A stretch of 64,000 nucleotides of DNA from Methylopila henanensis (lineage in GTDB: Bacteria > Pseudomonadota > Alphaproteobacteria > Rhizobiales > Methylopilaceae). The stretch is taken from positions 186,001 to 250,000 of the forward strand of contig NZ_JBHUER010000004.1 of NCBI RefSeq assembly GCF_042681025.1. The letters run 5' to 3'. A program made the position numbers and the translations under genes. Under the pieces are notes generated by a model. The model was not told the origin of the DNA and did no database searches. It saw nothing but the letters and a program-made list of their open reading frames with translations. Below are positions 50,852 through 60,196 of this stretch, in pieces. The stretch's first letter is position 1, and each line of letters starts with the position of its first letter.

Positions 50852-51730
50852 TTGAGCGACGTCCACAGGATCGCGACCGACGCCGTCGAGGTGGTCGTGT
50901 CCGCCGCGGGCGCCGAGCTCGCCAGCATCCGGGACGCGGCCGGCGTGGAGCTGCTGTGGCAGGCGGGCCCGGAATGGCCGCGGCGCGCGCCCGTGCTGTT
51001 CCCCATCGTCGGCAAGCTGGCCGGCGATACGCTCCGGAGCGGAGGCGCCGCCCGCCGCATGACCCAGCACGGCTTCGCGCGCGACCGGACCTTCGCCTGG
51101 ATCGAGCGCGCGGCGGACCGCATGACGCTGCGGCTGACCGACGACGCCAAAACCCGCGCCATCTATCCCTTCGGCTTCGTGCTCGACCTCGCCTACGCGG
51201 TCGAAGGCGCGACCGTGACGCAGACCGCGCGCGTCTCGAACCCCGGCGAGACCACGCTGCCCTTCTGCGTCGGCGCGCATCCGGCCTTCCGCTGGCCGCT
51301 CGTGGACGGAGCCGCCAAGGAGAGCCACGCGCTCATTTTCGAGACGCGCGAGACCGGGACGGCCCGCGCGATCGACGGCGGGCTGCTCGGTCCCGACGCC
51401 CCGCTGCCGTTCGACGGCGAGACCCTGCCGTTGAGCCCGGAGCTGTTCGCCGCCGACGCGCTCGTCCTGCCCAATGTGGCGAGCCGCTCCGTGCGCTACG
51501 TGGCGCTGGGGGCGGACGGCGCCGCCTTGCGCCAGATCATTGTCGCGTGGCGCGGCTACCGCGATCTCGGCGTGTGGTCGAAGCCGTCCGGCGCTCCGTT
51601 TCTGTGCATCGAGCCCTGGCGCGGCATGGCGAGTCCGGTCGGCTGGGACGGCGATTTCGCCGAGAAACCCGGCGTCGTCCTGCTGCCGCCCGGCGAAAGC
51701 GCCGAGTTCGCCTGGAGCGTCACGGTCTGA
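50852..51730 (+). CDS. aldose 1-epimerase family protein
   Basis: A 292-residue galactose-mutarotase-like beta-sandwich (GalM/YphB type). HGFARDRTF carries a conserved His-Gly-Phe, GAHPAFRWPL the second active-site His, and CIEPWRG the conserved Glu. TTG start, 13 bp after ureG, with AAGGGG upstream; co-transcription with ureG is possible but no functional link is known. Confidence 0.85.
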   Translation: MSDVHRIATDAVEVVVSAAGAELASIRDAAGVELLWQAGPEWPRRAPVLFPIVGKLAGDTLRSGGAARRMTQHGFARDRTFAWIERAADRMTLRLTDDAKTRAIYPFGFVLDLAYAVEGATVTQTARVSNPGETTLPFCVGAHPAFRWPLVDGAAKESHALIFETRETGTARAIDGGLLGPDAPLPFDGETLPLSPELFAADALVLPNVASRSVRYVALGADGAALRQIIVAWRGYRDLGVWSKPSGAPFLCIEPWRGMASPVGWDGDFAEKPGVVLLPPGESAEFAWSVTV

Positions 51731-51887
51731 GCGCCGAACTGGCGACCAAGACGACTTTCGTCTAGGAAGTCGGGGCTTCCCGAGAGGCCCGTATGCGTTC
51801 GCTGAACCGACCCGATCGTCTCATCTCTGATCCGAACGCCGCCGGCCGCGACTGCGCCGCGCTCGCCCTCGACATCGTGTCCGTCCG

Positions 51888-52835
51888 TTGAGCCCAGCCC
51901 CGATCGCCCTGCTGACACGGCTCGACGCCGCGGCGGAAGAGTCCTGGCTCGCGACGCTGTCGAAGGCGCTGGCCAGCGAGAGCGTCGTCCCGCTCCGCGC
52001 GATCGAACCGGAACGCCGGGCTGCGGTGGAGATCGCCATCGTGGCCGATCCCGATCCCGCCGATCTCGCCGGGCTGACGGGCCTGCGCTGGGTGCACAGC
52101 CTGTGGGCCGGCGTCGAGCGCCTCGTCGCCGAACTCGGAGCGGGCGCGCCGCCGATCGTGCGGCTGGTCGATCCGGAGATGGCTCGGACCATGGCCGAGG
52201 CGGCGCTGGCCTGGACCTATTATCTCCAGCGCGACATGCCGGCCTACGCCGCGCAGCAGCGCCAGGGCGTCTGGCGTCCGCTGGACTATCGTCCGCCGTC
52301 GCGCGTCACGGTCGCGCTGCTCGGGCTTGGCGCTCTTGGGCAGGCCGCCGCCGCCCGGCTCGGCGCGGCGGGCTTCGTCGTCCGCGGCTGGAGCCGTTCG
52401 CCGAAGGCCCTCGCAGGCGTCGAGACGTTCTCCGGAGAGCGCGGACTGGACGAGTGTCTCGCCGGCGCCGACATCGTCATCTGCCTCATGCCCCTGACGA
52501 CGGACACCCGAGGCCTGATGAACGCCGAACGGTTCTCGGCGATGAAGCCGGGGGCGGCGCTGGTGAACTTCGCGCGCGGCCCGATCGTCGTCGTGGACGA
52601 TCTGCTCGCCGCGCTGGATCAGGGGCGGCTGTCGCATGCGGTGCTCGACGTGTTCGAGATCGAGCCGCTGCCGGCGTCATCCCCGCTCTGGGGTCATGAC
52701 CGCGTCACGGTGCTGCCGCATGTGTCGGGCCCGACCGATCGTGACAGCGCGGCGGCGATCGTCGCCGCGAACGTCCGCGCCTACCGGGAGACGGGCGCGA
52801 TTCCGGCGGTGGTGGATCTCGTCCGGGGCTATTGA
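51888..52835 (+). CDS. 2-hydroxyacid dehydrogenase, GhrA-like (glyoxylate/hydroxypyruvate reductase)
   Basis: A 315-residue NAD(P)-dependent D-2-hydroxyacid dehydrogenase. The cofactor motif is GLGALGQAAAARLGAAGF, the substrate Arg is in NFARGPIVV, the Glu in FEIEPLP and the catalytic His in LPHVSGPT. It resembles the GhrA branch, which reduces glyoxylate and hydroxypyruvate. TTG start. Confidence 0.88.
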   Translation: MSPAPIALLTRLDAAAEESWLATLSKALASESVVPLRAIEPERRAAVEIAIVADPDPADLAGLTGLRWVHSLWAGVERLVAELGAGAPPIVRLVDPEMARTMAEAALAWTYYLQRDMPAYAAQQRQGVWRPLDYRPPSRVTVALLGLGALGQAAAARLGAAGFVVRGWSRSPKALAGVETFSGERGLDECLAGADIVICLMPLTTDTRGLMNAERFSAMKPGAALVNFARGPIVVVDDLLAALDQGRLSHAVLDVFEIEPLPASSPLWGHDRVTVLPHVSGPTDRDSAAAIVAANVRAYRETGAIPAVVDLVRGY

Positions 52836-52970
52836 CCAGCCGGAAAAGCGCTGTCGGCGCTCGCGTTTGGTTGTTCGTTAGCGGTTCGGCCCCATGTTGC
52901 CCTGCATCGGCGCCGCGTTCTAAGACGCCGCATTCGACGGAACGCCTCGCGCCAGAACGGAGACCCCCGC

Positions 52971-53609
52971 GTGATCGACGAGGTATCGCTGATCGCGACG
53001 GGAATCCTGATCGGGATCGGGGTCAACGCTCCCGTCGGGCCGGTCAACGTCATGTGCATACATCGCGCGGTGCGCAACGGCGCTGCGTCCGCGATGGCGG
53101 CCGGCGCGGGAGCCTTCGTGGCGGACGTCCTGTTCGCCGGCATGGCCGCCTTCGGCGTGACGGCGATCTCGACCTTCGTCGAGGGGCATCTGGCGGTCAT
53201 CAAGGTGCTCGGCGGCGCCATCCTGCTCGCCTTCGGCGTGAAGCTGCTTTACGCGCCGCGTTCCAGCGCGGCCGCGCCCGCCAACGACACCCGGCTGTCC
53301 CTCTTCAAGGCGGCGTTCACCTCGTTTGCGCTGACGGTGACCAATCCCGCCGTGCTGCTGGGATTCTTCGCCATTTTCGGCGGCCTCGCCGGCATCGGCG
53401 AGAAGCCGGGCGACTTCGGCACCGCGGCGCTGCTGACGCTCGGCGTCGCGATCGGAAGCGCGGCTTGGTGGCTCGCCCTGTCCACCGGCGCGAGCCGCCT
53501 GCGGGAACGGATCGCCGAACGCTGGCTCAGCCGGATCAACGCGATCTCGGGCGGCGGGCTGGCCCTGTTCGGCCTGATCGTGCTTCTCGGAGTGGCTCTC
53601 GGCTACTGA
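52971..53609 (+). CDS. LysE-family amino-acid exporter
   Basis: A 212-residue membrane protein with about six helices. NAPVGPVNVMCIHRAVRNG is the LysE/RhtB N-terminal signature; a hydrophilic loop around residues 100-105 is followed by TNPAVLLGFFAIFGG. It probably exports an amino acid. GTG start. Confidence 0.9.
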   Translation: MIDEVSLIATGILIGIGVNAPVGPVNVMCIHRAVRNGAASAMAAGAGAFVADVLFAGMAAFGVTAISTFVEGHLAVIKVLGGAILLAFGVKLLYAPRSSAAAPANDTRLSLFKAAFTSFALTVTNPAVLLGFFAIFGGLAGIGEKPGDFGTAALLTLGVAIGSAAWWLALSTGASRLRERIAERWLSRINAISGGGLALFGLIVLLGVALGY

Positions 53610-53616
53610 GCCGGGG

Positions 53617-53871
53617 TCAGTGCGGCAGGCTCGGCAGCGTGTAGCCGCCCGTGCGGATGCGCTCCGGCAGCCGCTCGACGAAGCTCGCGGTCGCCTCCTC
53701 GCCGAAGGCCAGCACCAACTCCTTGAGCGCCGCGAACAGCGCGGCGTGCGCGACGCAGTCCGGCGCTATGCCGTCCAGCAGCGCCTCTTCCCAGGCCTCG
53801 TCGAGATAGGCGAGAGCGGCGCGCCGGCCGTCGACCGCGTCCTCATGCATCGTCGAATCATCGTGTCCCAT
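53617..53871 (-). CDS. small conserved hypothetical protein
   Basis: An 84-residue acidic helical protein (RAALAYLDEAWEEALLDGIA, LKELVLAFGEEATASFVERL). I recall similar short proteins in related genomes but no function. The ATG at 53871 is preferred over a TTG one codon earlier. Convergent with the LysE gene, stop codons 7 bp apart. Confidence 0.75.
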   Translation of the reverse strand: MGHDDSTMHEDAVDGRRAALAYLDEAWEEALLDGIAPDCVAHAALFAALKELVLAFGEEATASFVERLPERIRTGGYTLPSLPH

Positions 53872-53978
53872 CAAGGGTCCTTCCCTGTCCCGGAACGGAC
53901 ACTAGCGGAATCGCGCGCCGCATGCGGTCGATTCTCGAAGAAAGGGTTAATGTCCCGGCGACAGTTTAAGCGAAATTC

Positions 53979-54422
53979 CTACTGTCCGTACCGCTCGTTG
54001 ACGTCGGCCACGAGCTGCGAGGTCTCGTCCAGGAAGCGCCTGACCGCCAACTCCGCGGCGGGGGTGCACGCGCGGTAGCTGCGAGCCCAGGCCCTGTAGC
54101 TGTCGTTGAAGGCGCCCGCCAGCCGGTCGCGGCGGTCCGGCGCCGGAGCTTCGGCCTCGATCAGCGCCGCCATGCGGTCGCGCCAGGTGTTGGCGTCGGT
54201 GGCCGAGCACACCGATCTGAGATGATGCAGCGCCCCGAGCATTTCGGACAGCCGCAGCAACTGCCGCTCATAGGGCGGCGCGGCCTGGGGCTGTTGAGGA
54301 GGCGGAGGCGCGGGCTCCGCCTGGGCAGGGCGGGGCGGGGCCTTGCGGTCGGCCGCGGGCTGCGCCGCGGCCGGAACGGCGAGCGCGACCAGGAGGAGAA
54401 AGCAGAGCCGCGCCGCCGACAT
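53979..54422 (-). CDS. TIGR02301-like exported protein
   Basis: A 147-residue protein with a signal peptide (LCFLLLVALAVPAAAQ) and a Pro/Ala-rich linker. The C-terminal domain (LLRLSEMLGALHHLRSVCSA, ARSYRACTPAAELAVRRFLDE) matches a small periplasmic family of alphaproteobacteria; two Cys could form a disulfide. Lies 44 bp after the Nudix gene on the same strand. Confidence 0.85.
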   Translation of the reverse strand: MSAARLCFLLLVALAVPAAAQPAADRKAPPRPAQAEPAPPPPQQPQAAPPYERQLLRLSEMLGALHHLRSVCSATDANTWRDRMAALIEAEAPAPDRRDRLAGAFNDSYRAWARSYRACTPAAELAVRRFLDETSQLVADVNERYGQ

Positions 54423-54466
54423 GCCGCCGATTTTCGCCCGCCGACGGAGAGCGCGCAAGCCGGGCC

Positions 54467-54907
54467 TCACGAAACCAGTCGGGCGGCGCGCGCGACCACT
54501 GCCGCGAGCCCGGGCGTCGTGTCCATGGCGGCGAGCCCGTCGGGCGCGACCCAGGCGATCTCGGCGGCTTCGGGTCCGATCTCGCCGTCTCCCGAACGCC
54601 AGCGCCCTGCGAAGGCGATCACCGCCACGTGCCGCTCGACGGCGCCGGAGCCGTCGAGCGCGATCACGTCCACGGCGTCCGCGAGTCCCACGATCTCCGC
54701 CGTCACGCCGGTTTCCTCCTCGAGCTCGCGCAGGGCGGCGGCCGCCAGCGTCTCGCCGAGTTCGACCATGCCGCCGGGGAGCGACCACAGCCGGTCCGAC
54801 GGCGGTTTGCCGCGGCGGGCGACCAGCACCTTGCCGTCGCGGAAGCAGGCGATGCTGGCTGCGAGCAGGGGACGCGTGGGGTGAAGGCGGTCGTCGGAGC
54901 TGGTCAT
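54467..54907 (-). CDS. NUDIX hydrolase
   Basis: A 146-residue hydrolase of nucleoside-diphosphate-linked substrates. The Nudix box GGMVELGETLAAAALRELEE (GX5EX7REUXEEXGU) is complete, with ETGV after it. Its ATG overlaps the stop of the preceding 161-residue gene (ATGA). ADP-ribose pyrophosphatase or mutagenic-nucleotide cleaning are both possible. Confidence 0.92.
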   Translation of the reverse strand: MTSSDDRLHPTRPLLAASIACFRDGKVLVARRGKPPSDRLWSLPGGMVELGETLAAAALRELEEETGVTAEIVGLADAVDVIALDGSGAVERHVAVIAFAGRWRSGDGEIGPEAAEIAWVAPDGLAAMDTTPGLAAVVARAARLVS

Positions 54908-55389
54908 GCCGGCCCGGCCGCAAGCGCGGCCTCGTAGGTCGCGCCGTGGATCAGCGCGTCGGCGCGGGCGAGCAGCGGCCGGACCTCCGCCGCGCGCGCC
55001 GACGCGATCAGGGCGACGGCCGCTTCGTCCGCATCCGCAAGCGCCTCCTGCGCCGCGACGAGGCGGGCGTCGATGGCCGCGACGGTTCTCTCGAACGCCG
55101 TCCGAATCGGAAGCGGAGCCGCGGCGTAGGCGGCGATGGCGACGGCCCGGCCGCTGAAGCCCGAACGCTCGAAATGCTCCTGATAGGACGCCGGCGCCCA
55201 TGCGAGCACGTCCTCGCGCATCTCCGGCATGTCCGCGAGCATGTCGAGCAGCATCACCACTTCGTTGAAATGGTTGAGATAGTCCGTCGCGAGACCCGTG
55301 ACGGGATCGACGTTCGCGGCCTTGAGCGCGTCCGGCGAAAGCGCGAGCCCTTCGGGCGCGGCGGCGTATGGAAATGGCGCGGCTGTCAT
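54904..55389 (-). CDS. conserved hypothetical protein coupled to the Nudix gene
   Basis: A 161-residue helical protein: LALSPDALKAANVDPVTGLA, then DYLNHFNEVVMLLDMLADMP. I recognise it as widespread and conserved in Hyphomicrobiales, without known function. The ATGA overlap with the Nudix gene suggests a shared role. Divergent from the SOS-associated peptidase gene. Confidence 0.82.
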   Translation of the reverse strand: MTAAPFPYAAAPEGLALSPDALKAANVDPVTGLATDYLNHFNEVVMLLDMLADMPEMREDVLAWAPASYQEHFERSGFSGRAVAIAAYAAAPLPIRTAFERTVAAIDARLVAAQEALADADEAAVALIASARAAEVRPLLARADALIHGATYEAALAAGPA

Positions 55390-55497
55390 GGAAGATGGGC
55401 GTCGCGATACGGTCGACGTGGACGGATTGCGATGATCATGGGCATCCGCTTTCGCGGCGGTTAACCTTGGCGCGCAGTGACGTAGGGGAAATTTCGT

Positions 55498-56205
55498 ATG
55501 TGTGGTCGCTACGCCCAGACGACGGACGTGAAGGCGCTGGAGGCTCTGCTGGGCGCGGTCGCGGTCGCCGACATCGCGCCGCGCTTCAACATCGCGCCGA
55601 CGCAGCCTGCGGCCGTGGTGCTGATCGAAGATGGCGAGCGCCGCATCGCGCTGCACCGATGGGGGCTGGTGCCGGGCTATGCGAGCGACGAGCGCTCGAC
55701 GCCGCTGCTGTTCAACGCGCGCGCCGAAACGCTGGCGCAGAAGCCGGCGTTCCGCTCCGCGCTGCAGCGCCGCCGCTGCCTCGCGCCGGCGGACGGGTGG
55801 TACGAGTGGCGGTCGGTCGGCCGCTTCAAGCAGCCCTACCTCGTGCGGCGGCGTGACCGGGCGCCCTTCATGTTCGCGGGGCTTTGGGAAAGCTGGACGA
55901 GCCCAGAGGGCGCGCAGCTCCGGTCGATGACCATCGTCACCGTAACCGCGAACCAGGACCTCGCCGCGATCCACGAGCGTATGCCGGCGGTGCTGCCGCC
56001 CGAGGCGTGGGACGCCTGGCTCGACACCCGCGTCGACGGGCGCAGCCTCGCCTTGCGCGGTCTGCATCCGGCGCCGGTCGGCGATTTCGAGATGGTCGCG
56101 ATCGGCGCGCGGGTGAACCAGACGTCCAACGACGATCCGCAGGTTCAGGAGCCGGTCCAGGAGCCCGCCGAGCCGCTGGAGCTGGCGCAGCCGCGCCTGA
56201 TCTGA
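55498..56205 (+). CDS. SOS response-associated peptidase, YedK/HMCES family
   Basis: A 235-residue protein that forms a stable thiazolidine cross-link with abasic sites in single-stranded DNA. Met removal exposes Cys2 (MCGRYA). Asn73 (LFNARAET), Glu103 (DGWYEW) and His159 (AIHERMP) match the active-site set of E. coli YedK (Cys2, Asn75, Glu105, His160). The C-terminal tail after 200 is Glu/Gln/Pro-rich. Shields abasic sites during replication. Confidence 0.95.
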   Translation: MCGRYAQTTDVKALEALLGAVAVADIAPRFNIAPTQPAAVVLIEDGERRIALHRWGLVPGYASDERSTPLLFNARAETLAQKPAFRSALQRRRCLAPADGWYEWRSVGRFKQPYLVRRRDRAPFMFAGLWESWTSPEGAQLRSMTIVTVTANQDLAAIHERMPAVLPPEAWDAWLDTRVDGRSLALRGLHPAPVGDFEMVAIGARVNQTSNDDPQVQEPVQEPAEPLELAQPRLI

Positions 56206-56212
56206 CGCGCCG

Positions 56213-56503
56213 TTAGCCCTTGGCGGCGACCCCGGTCCGGTCGCGCCAGCGGATCTTGTAAGCGTCCTCGATCTCGCCGGGGCGGACGCATTCCGCCGGA
56301 ACGCGCACGGCGTATTCGCGCTTCACCCAGCGGCACGCCGCGTAGCCATGCGCGCCGGCGTAGCAGATCTGCTCCTTGTAGGGCGCGGTGACGATCTGCG
56401 CCGGCGCGCAGTCGCCTTCGTGGAGCGAGCCGGCCTTCGCGCCTCCCGTCACGATCAGCTGAAGCACGATCGCGATCATCATACGTCCGGCGAGACGGCT
56501 CAT
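56213..56503 (-). CDS. small exported cysteine-containing protein
   Basis: A 96-residue protein with a signal peptide (MMIAIVLQLIVTGGAKAG). The mature part has four Cys (GDCAP, EQICYAG, AACRWVK, AECVRPG), enough for two disulfides. AGGAGTAG lies 4 nt before the ATG at 56503. Function unknown. Confidence 0.75.
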   Translation of the reverse strand: MSRLAGRMMIAIVLQLIVTGGAKAGSLHEGDCAPAQIVTAPYKEQICYAGAHGYAACRWVKREYAVRVPAECVRPGEIEDAYKIRWRDRTGVAAKG

Positions 56504-56549
56504 CGGGCTACTCCTGTACACAAACGCGCCCGATAGTGGCCTTTCGCCG

Positions 56550-57980
56550 TTAAGAGCGCGTTTCCGCCAGCACGACTCCCGGATTGAAGACGCCCTTGGG
56601 GTCGAGCGCGCGCTTCACGGCCCTCATGAGGTCGAGCTCGACGTCCGACTTGACGTCCTCCAGCAGGCCGCGCTTCAGGCGTCCCACGCCGTGTTCGGCC
56701 GCAACCGAGCCGCCATGGGCGGCGACGACCGCATGCACCACGCGGTTCATCGCGTCCCAGCCGGCGAGGTACTGCGCCTTGTCGGCGCCGATCGGCTGCG
56801 AGACGTTGAAGTGGATGTTGCCGTCGCCGATGTGCCCGAAGGCGACCACGCGCGCCCCCGGCAGATGGGCCTCGACCGCCGCCGTAGCTTCCTCGATGAA
56901 GGCGGCGACGCGGGCGACCGGCGCCGAGACGTCGTGCTTGATCGAGCCGCCTTCGTGCCCCTGCACCTCCGACAGGCCGAGCCGCAGCCGCCAGAACGAC
57001 GCGCTCTGCTCGCCGGACGCCGCGATCGCCGCGTCGTCGACGACGCCCGCCTCGAACGCCTCCGCGAGGATCGCCTCCAGCGTTTCGCCGAGGCCCATGG
57101 CGAGCGGCGAGGACAATTCCAGCAGAATGTACCAGGGGTGAACCGCCTCGAGCGGGTCGCGCGCGCCGGCCATGTGGCGCAGCGTGAAGTCGATGCCGAT
57201 GCGGGGCATGATCTCGCAGCCGGTGAGCGCCGGACCGGCGTGGTGGCGAGCGATCTGGAACAGGGCGAGAGCCGCCTGGGGCGACGAGAGGCCGACGAAG
57301 GCCGTCGCCGTTTCCCGCGGCGCCGGGAACAGCTTGAGCACCGCGGCGGTGACGATCCCGAGCGTGCCTTCGGATCCGATGAAGAGGTGCTTCAGGTCGT
57401 AGCCGGTGTTGTCCTTGCGGAGACGCCGCAGGCCGTTCCAGACGCGCCCGTCCGGCAGCACCGCCTCGACGCCGAGCACGAGGTCGCGGGTGTTGCCGTA
57501 GGCGAGCACCGCTGTGCCGCCGGCGTTGGTCGCGATGTTGCCGCCGATCGTGCAGGTGCCCTCCGAGCCGAGGCTGAGCGGGAACAGCCGCCCTGCGGCC
57601 TCCGCCGCCTCCTGCGCGCGCTGCAGTGTGACGCCGGCTTCGACCACCATCAGATTGCCTTCGGCGTCGACCTCGCGGATGCGGTCGAGCCTGGCGGTGG
57701 AGAGCAGGATGGCGCGGCCGCTCTCGTCCGGCGTCTGTCCGCCGACGAGGCCAGTGTTGCCGCCCTGGGGCACCACGATCGTCCCCGTCTCATGCGCAAG
57801 CCGGACGATGGCCGCGACCTCGTCGACGCTGCGCGGGGTCAGCACGAAGGCCGCGCGGCCCTGGTAGAGCCCGCGCGGCTCCACGAGCTTCGGCGCGGCG
57901 GCTTCGGCGTCGAGCTGGTCGCGTTCCGCCACCAGCGTCCTGAAGCGCGCGGCGATGTCGGGCGGCATGGTCTCGGGCAT
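56550..57980 (-). CDS. FAD-linked oxidase (GlcD/D-2-hydroxyglutarate dehydrogenase type)
   Basis: A 476-residue flavoprotein of the VAO fold. The FAD-binding PPxQGGNTGLVGGQTP-type loop (VPQGGNTGLVGG) and GGNIATNAGG are in the N-terminal domain; the C-terminal FAD-oxidase domain has the metal/substrate segment FGHIGDGNIHFN and AEHGVGRLKR. It oxidises a D-2-hydroxyacid such as D-lactate, glycolate or D-2-hydroxyglutarate. Single-subunit form, no glcEF nearby. Confidence 0.9.
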   Translation of the reverse strand: MPETMPPDIAARFRTLVAERDQLDAEAAAPKLVEPRGLYQGRAAFVLTPRSVDEVAAIVRLAHETGTIVVPQGGNTGLVGGQTPDESGRAILLSTARLDRIREVDAEGNLMVVEAGVTLQRAQEAAEAAGRLFPLSLGSEGTCTIGGNIATNAGGTAVLAYGNTRDLVLGVEAVLPDGRVWNGLRRLRKDNTGYDLKHLFIGSEGTLGIVTAAVLKLFPAPRETATAFVGLSSPQAALALFQIARHHAGPALTGCEIMPRIGIDFTLRHMAGARDPLEAVHPWYILLELSSPLAMGLGETLEAILAEAFEAGVVDDAAIAASGEQSASFWRLRLGLSEVQGHEGGSIKHDVSAPVARVAAFIEEATAAVEAHLPGARVVAFGHIGDGNIHFNVSQPIGADKAQYLAGWDAMNRVVHAVVAAHGGSVAAEHGVGRLKRGLLEDVKSDVELDLMRAVKRALDPKGVFNPGVVLAETRS

Positions 57981-58014
57981 CGCGTTCTCCTAAGGCTCTC
58001 TCGTTTCTTGTTGT

Positions 58015-59001
58015 CTACGGCGTGGTTCTGGGCGCTGAGGCTCGGACCAGCCGGTCGCGGATAGCTTCACCGAGACCGGTCGACGGGATCGGGGCCACGG
58101 CGATCGTAGGCGCGCCGCTCGCGTCGAGGGCGCGCAGCGCCGCGAACAGCCGGGCGGCCGCTTCGGCGAGATCGCCCGACGGGCTGAGGTTCTCGATCGC
58201 GGCCGCCTGATCCGCGCCGCCCGGAAGCGGCCCGAAGGCCAGCAGGGCTTCGCCGGGGCCGACGCTTCGGGCGTCGAGCCTGACCGCTGCGTTTGGCGCG
58301 TAATGCGACGCCAGCAGGCCGGGCGCGATCGGGCGCTCGTTCTCTTCCACGGTCACAAGCGGTCTTCCGAGCACGGCCTCGATCGCGTCGCGCGCCAGGC
58401 CGCCGGGCCGCAGCAGCCGGACCTCCTCGCCGAGGCACGCGACGATGGTGGATTCGACGCCGACGGCGGTCGGCCCGCCGTCGATGACCGCGTCGATCCG
58501 GCCGTCGAGGTCGTCCAGAACGTGGGACGCCGTCGTAGGGCTGACGCGGCCCGAAAGATTGGCCGACGGGGCGGCGATCGGCCGGCCGGCGGCGGCGAGC
58601 ACCGCGCGGGCGAGGGCGTGGTCCGGCACCCGCAGCGCGAGCGACGGCAATCCAGACCGCGCGATGTCGCTGACGGAGCCATCCGGGCTCGTCGGCACCA
58701 CGATCGTCAGCGGTCCGGGCCAGAACGCCTCCGCCAGCCGCCGCGCGTTGGCGTTGAACAGGCCGAGCTTCAGGGCGTCGTCCGCCGACGCCGCATGTGC
58801 GATCAGGGGGTTGAACGACGGGCGTCCCTTGGCGGCGTAAAGCGCCGCGATCGCGAGCCCATCCGTGGCGTCCGCGCCGAGGCCGTAGACGGTCTCGGTC
58901 GGAAACGCCACGAGGCGGCCCGCCGCGAGCAGCCTGCCAGCCTCAATGGTCTCGTCCGGACCCAGCCGGCGGGTGGCGCGTTGGTGTTCGGCGTGTGACA
59001 C
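58015..59001 (-). CDS. tsaC: L-threonylcarbamoyladenylate synthase (Sua5)
   Basis: A 328-residue Sua5-type enzyme that makes threonylcarbamoyl-AMP for the t6A tRNA modification. The YrdC domain (VAFPTETVYGLGADA, KGRPSFNPLIAH, PSANLSGRVSPT) is followed by the extra C-terminal Sua5 domain absent from short TsaC. GTG start. Essential in most bacteria. Gap of 34 bp to the FAD oxidase gene. Confidence 0.94.
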   Translation of the reverse strand: MSHAEHQRATRRLGPDETIEAGRLLAAGRLVAFPTETVYGLGADATDGLAIAALYAAKGRPSFNPLIAHAASADDALKLGLFNANARRLAEAFWPGPLTIVVPTSPDGSVSDIARSGLPSLALRVPDHALARAVLAAAGRPIAAPSANLSGRVSPTTASHVLDDLDGRIDAVIDGGPTAVGVESTIVACLGEEVRLLRPGGLARDAIEAVLGRPLVTVEENERPIAPGLLASHYAPNAAVRLDARSVGPGEALLAFGPLPGGADQAAAIENLSPSGDLAEAAARLFAALRALDASGAPTIAVAPIPSTGLGEAIRDRLVRASAPRTTP

Positions 59002-59136
59002 AGCTTCTCAACTCGAAAGTCGCTGTGGTTTTGAGCCGAGCGGCGTCGCTCCGCAACCCTCGGCCGCGGTTTCGCCGCCACGATGCGCCCGAGTCCCGTT
59101 CGAAGCCGCCCGGCGGCTCCCGCGAAGGCCCCCGTC

Positions 59137-60189
59137 ATGATCCGGCCGCCGTCGATCTTCGCAAGCCGAACCCGCGACATGCGCCTCGCGCTGAAGGTGG
59201 CCGTAGCGGCGGGCCTCGCCTTCGTGCTCGCCACTCTGGCCCAACTGCCGCAAGGCTACTGGAGCGTGATCACGGCGGTGCTCGTTGTCCAGGGCAGCGT
59301 GGCGGGCACGATCGTCGCCGCGCGGGAGCGGGCGGCCGGCACGGTGGTGGGCGCCCTTTTCGGAGGAGCCGTCGCGCTGCTGCATCCGCAGACGGTGCTC
59401 TCCACGTCGCTCGCGCTGTCGCTCAGCGTCGCCGCTCTCGCTTTTCTCGCCGCCGGCCGTCCGGCGCTCAAGGTCGCGCCCGTCACGGCGGCGATCCTCA
59501 TCGTCGCGACGGCAAGTCCCGGCGGCTCGTTCGATCTCGTTTACGAGCGGATCGCCGAGATTCTGCTGGGCTGCGTGATCGGCATCGCCGTCACCTTCGC
59601 GATCTTCCCGACCAAGCTGCACCACGAACTGACCGGCGAGGCCGAGGAGATCGCCCGCGAGATCGCGGGACTGCTCGGCGACCTGATGAACTGGGCGTCG
59701 AACCCGAACGACGCCCACAAGCTGCTCGGCGCCCATGACCGCATCCGTCGTCGGCTTTCGGCCTTCGAGCGCGCGGTTCTCGATGCGCGCAAGGCGCCGG
59801 GGTCGAGCGCGCTCGGCCAACAGCGCGGCGCTCTGGTGCGGGCGCTCTGGCGCGTCCGCAACGACAGCGCAGCCATCGGGCGGGCCTGCTCGGCGATCGC
59901 GAGCGCCGACATGCCCGACGTCAAGGCGGCCGCGGAGGCCGCGCTCGCCGACGCGTCGCAGCGTCTCATGGCGGCGGCGAAGGGGCCGGACGCCGCCGTT
60001 CCGCGCCCCGCGCCCGAGATTCGCAGGCGGCTCGACGAGGCGGTCCAGGCGTTGCGGGTCGCTGGCCCCGAAGCGGGGCGCGATCCGGCCCGCGCCATGG
60101 CGGCGCTCAGCCTCGCCTATTCGCTTGGCAACCTCGACGGCAACGTCGCCGCGCTGGCCGAACGCCTGAGCGAAGCGCGCGCCGCCTGA
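59137..60189 (+). CDS. FUSC-family membrane protein (aromatic acid exporter-like)
   Basis: A 350-residue protein with about six N-terminal membrane helices (VAVAAGLAFVLATLAQLPQG, YWSVITAVLVVQ) and a soluble helical C-terminal half. GYWSVITAVLVVQGSVAGT and RAAGTVVGALFGG are typical of the FUSC/AaeB superfamily. Residue 1 at 59137 is chosen because an upstream in-frame ATG (59083) adds only low-complexity sequence. Substrate unknown. Confidence 0.85.
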   Translation: MIRPPSIFASRTRDMRLALKVAVAAGLAFVLATLAQLPQGYWSVITAVLVVQGSVAGTIVAARERAAGTVVGALFGGAVALLHPQTVLSTSLALSLSVAALAFLAAGRPALKVAPVTAAILIVATASPGGSFDLVYERIAEILLGCVIGIAVTFAIFPTKLHHELTGEAEEIAREIAGLLGDLMNWASNPNDAHKLLGAHDRIRRRLSAFERAVLDARKAPGSSALGQQRGALVRALWRVRNDSAAIGRACSAIASADMPDVKAAAEAALADASQRLMAAAKGPDAAVPRPAPEIRRRLDEAVQALRVAGPEAGRDPARAMAALSLAYSLGNLDGNVAALAERLSEARAA

Positions 60190-60196
60190 GGCGGCG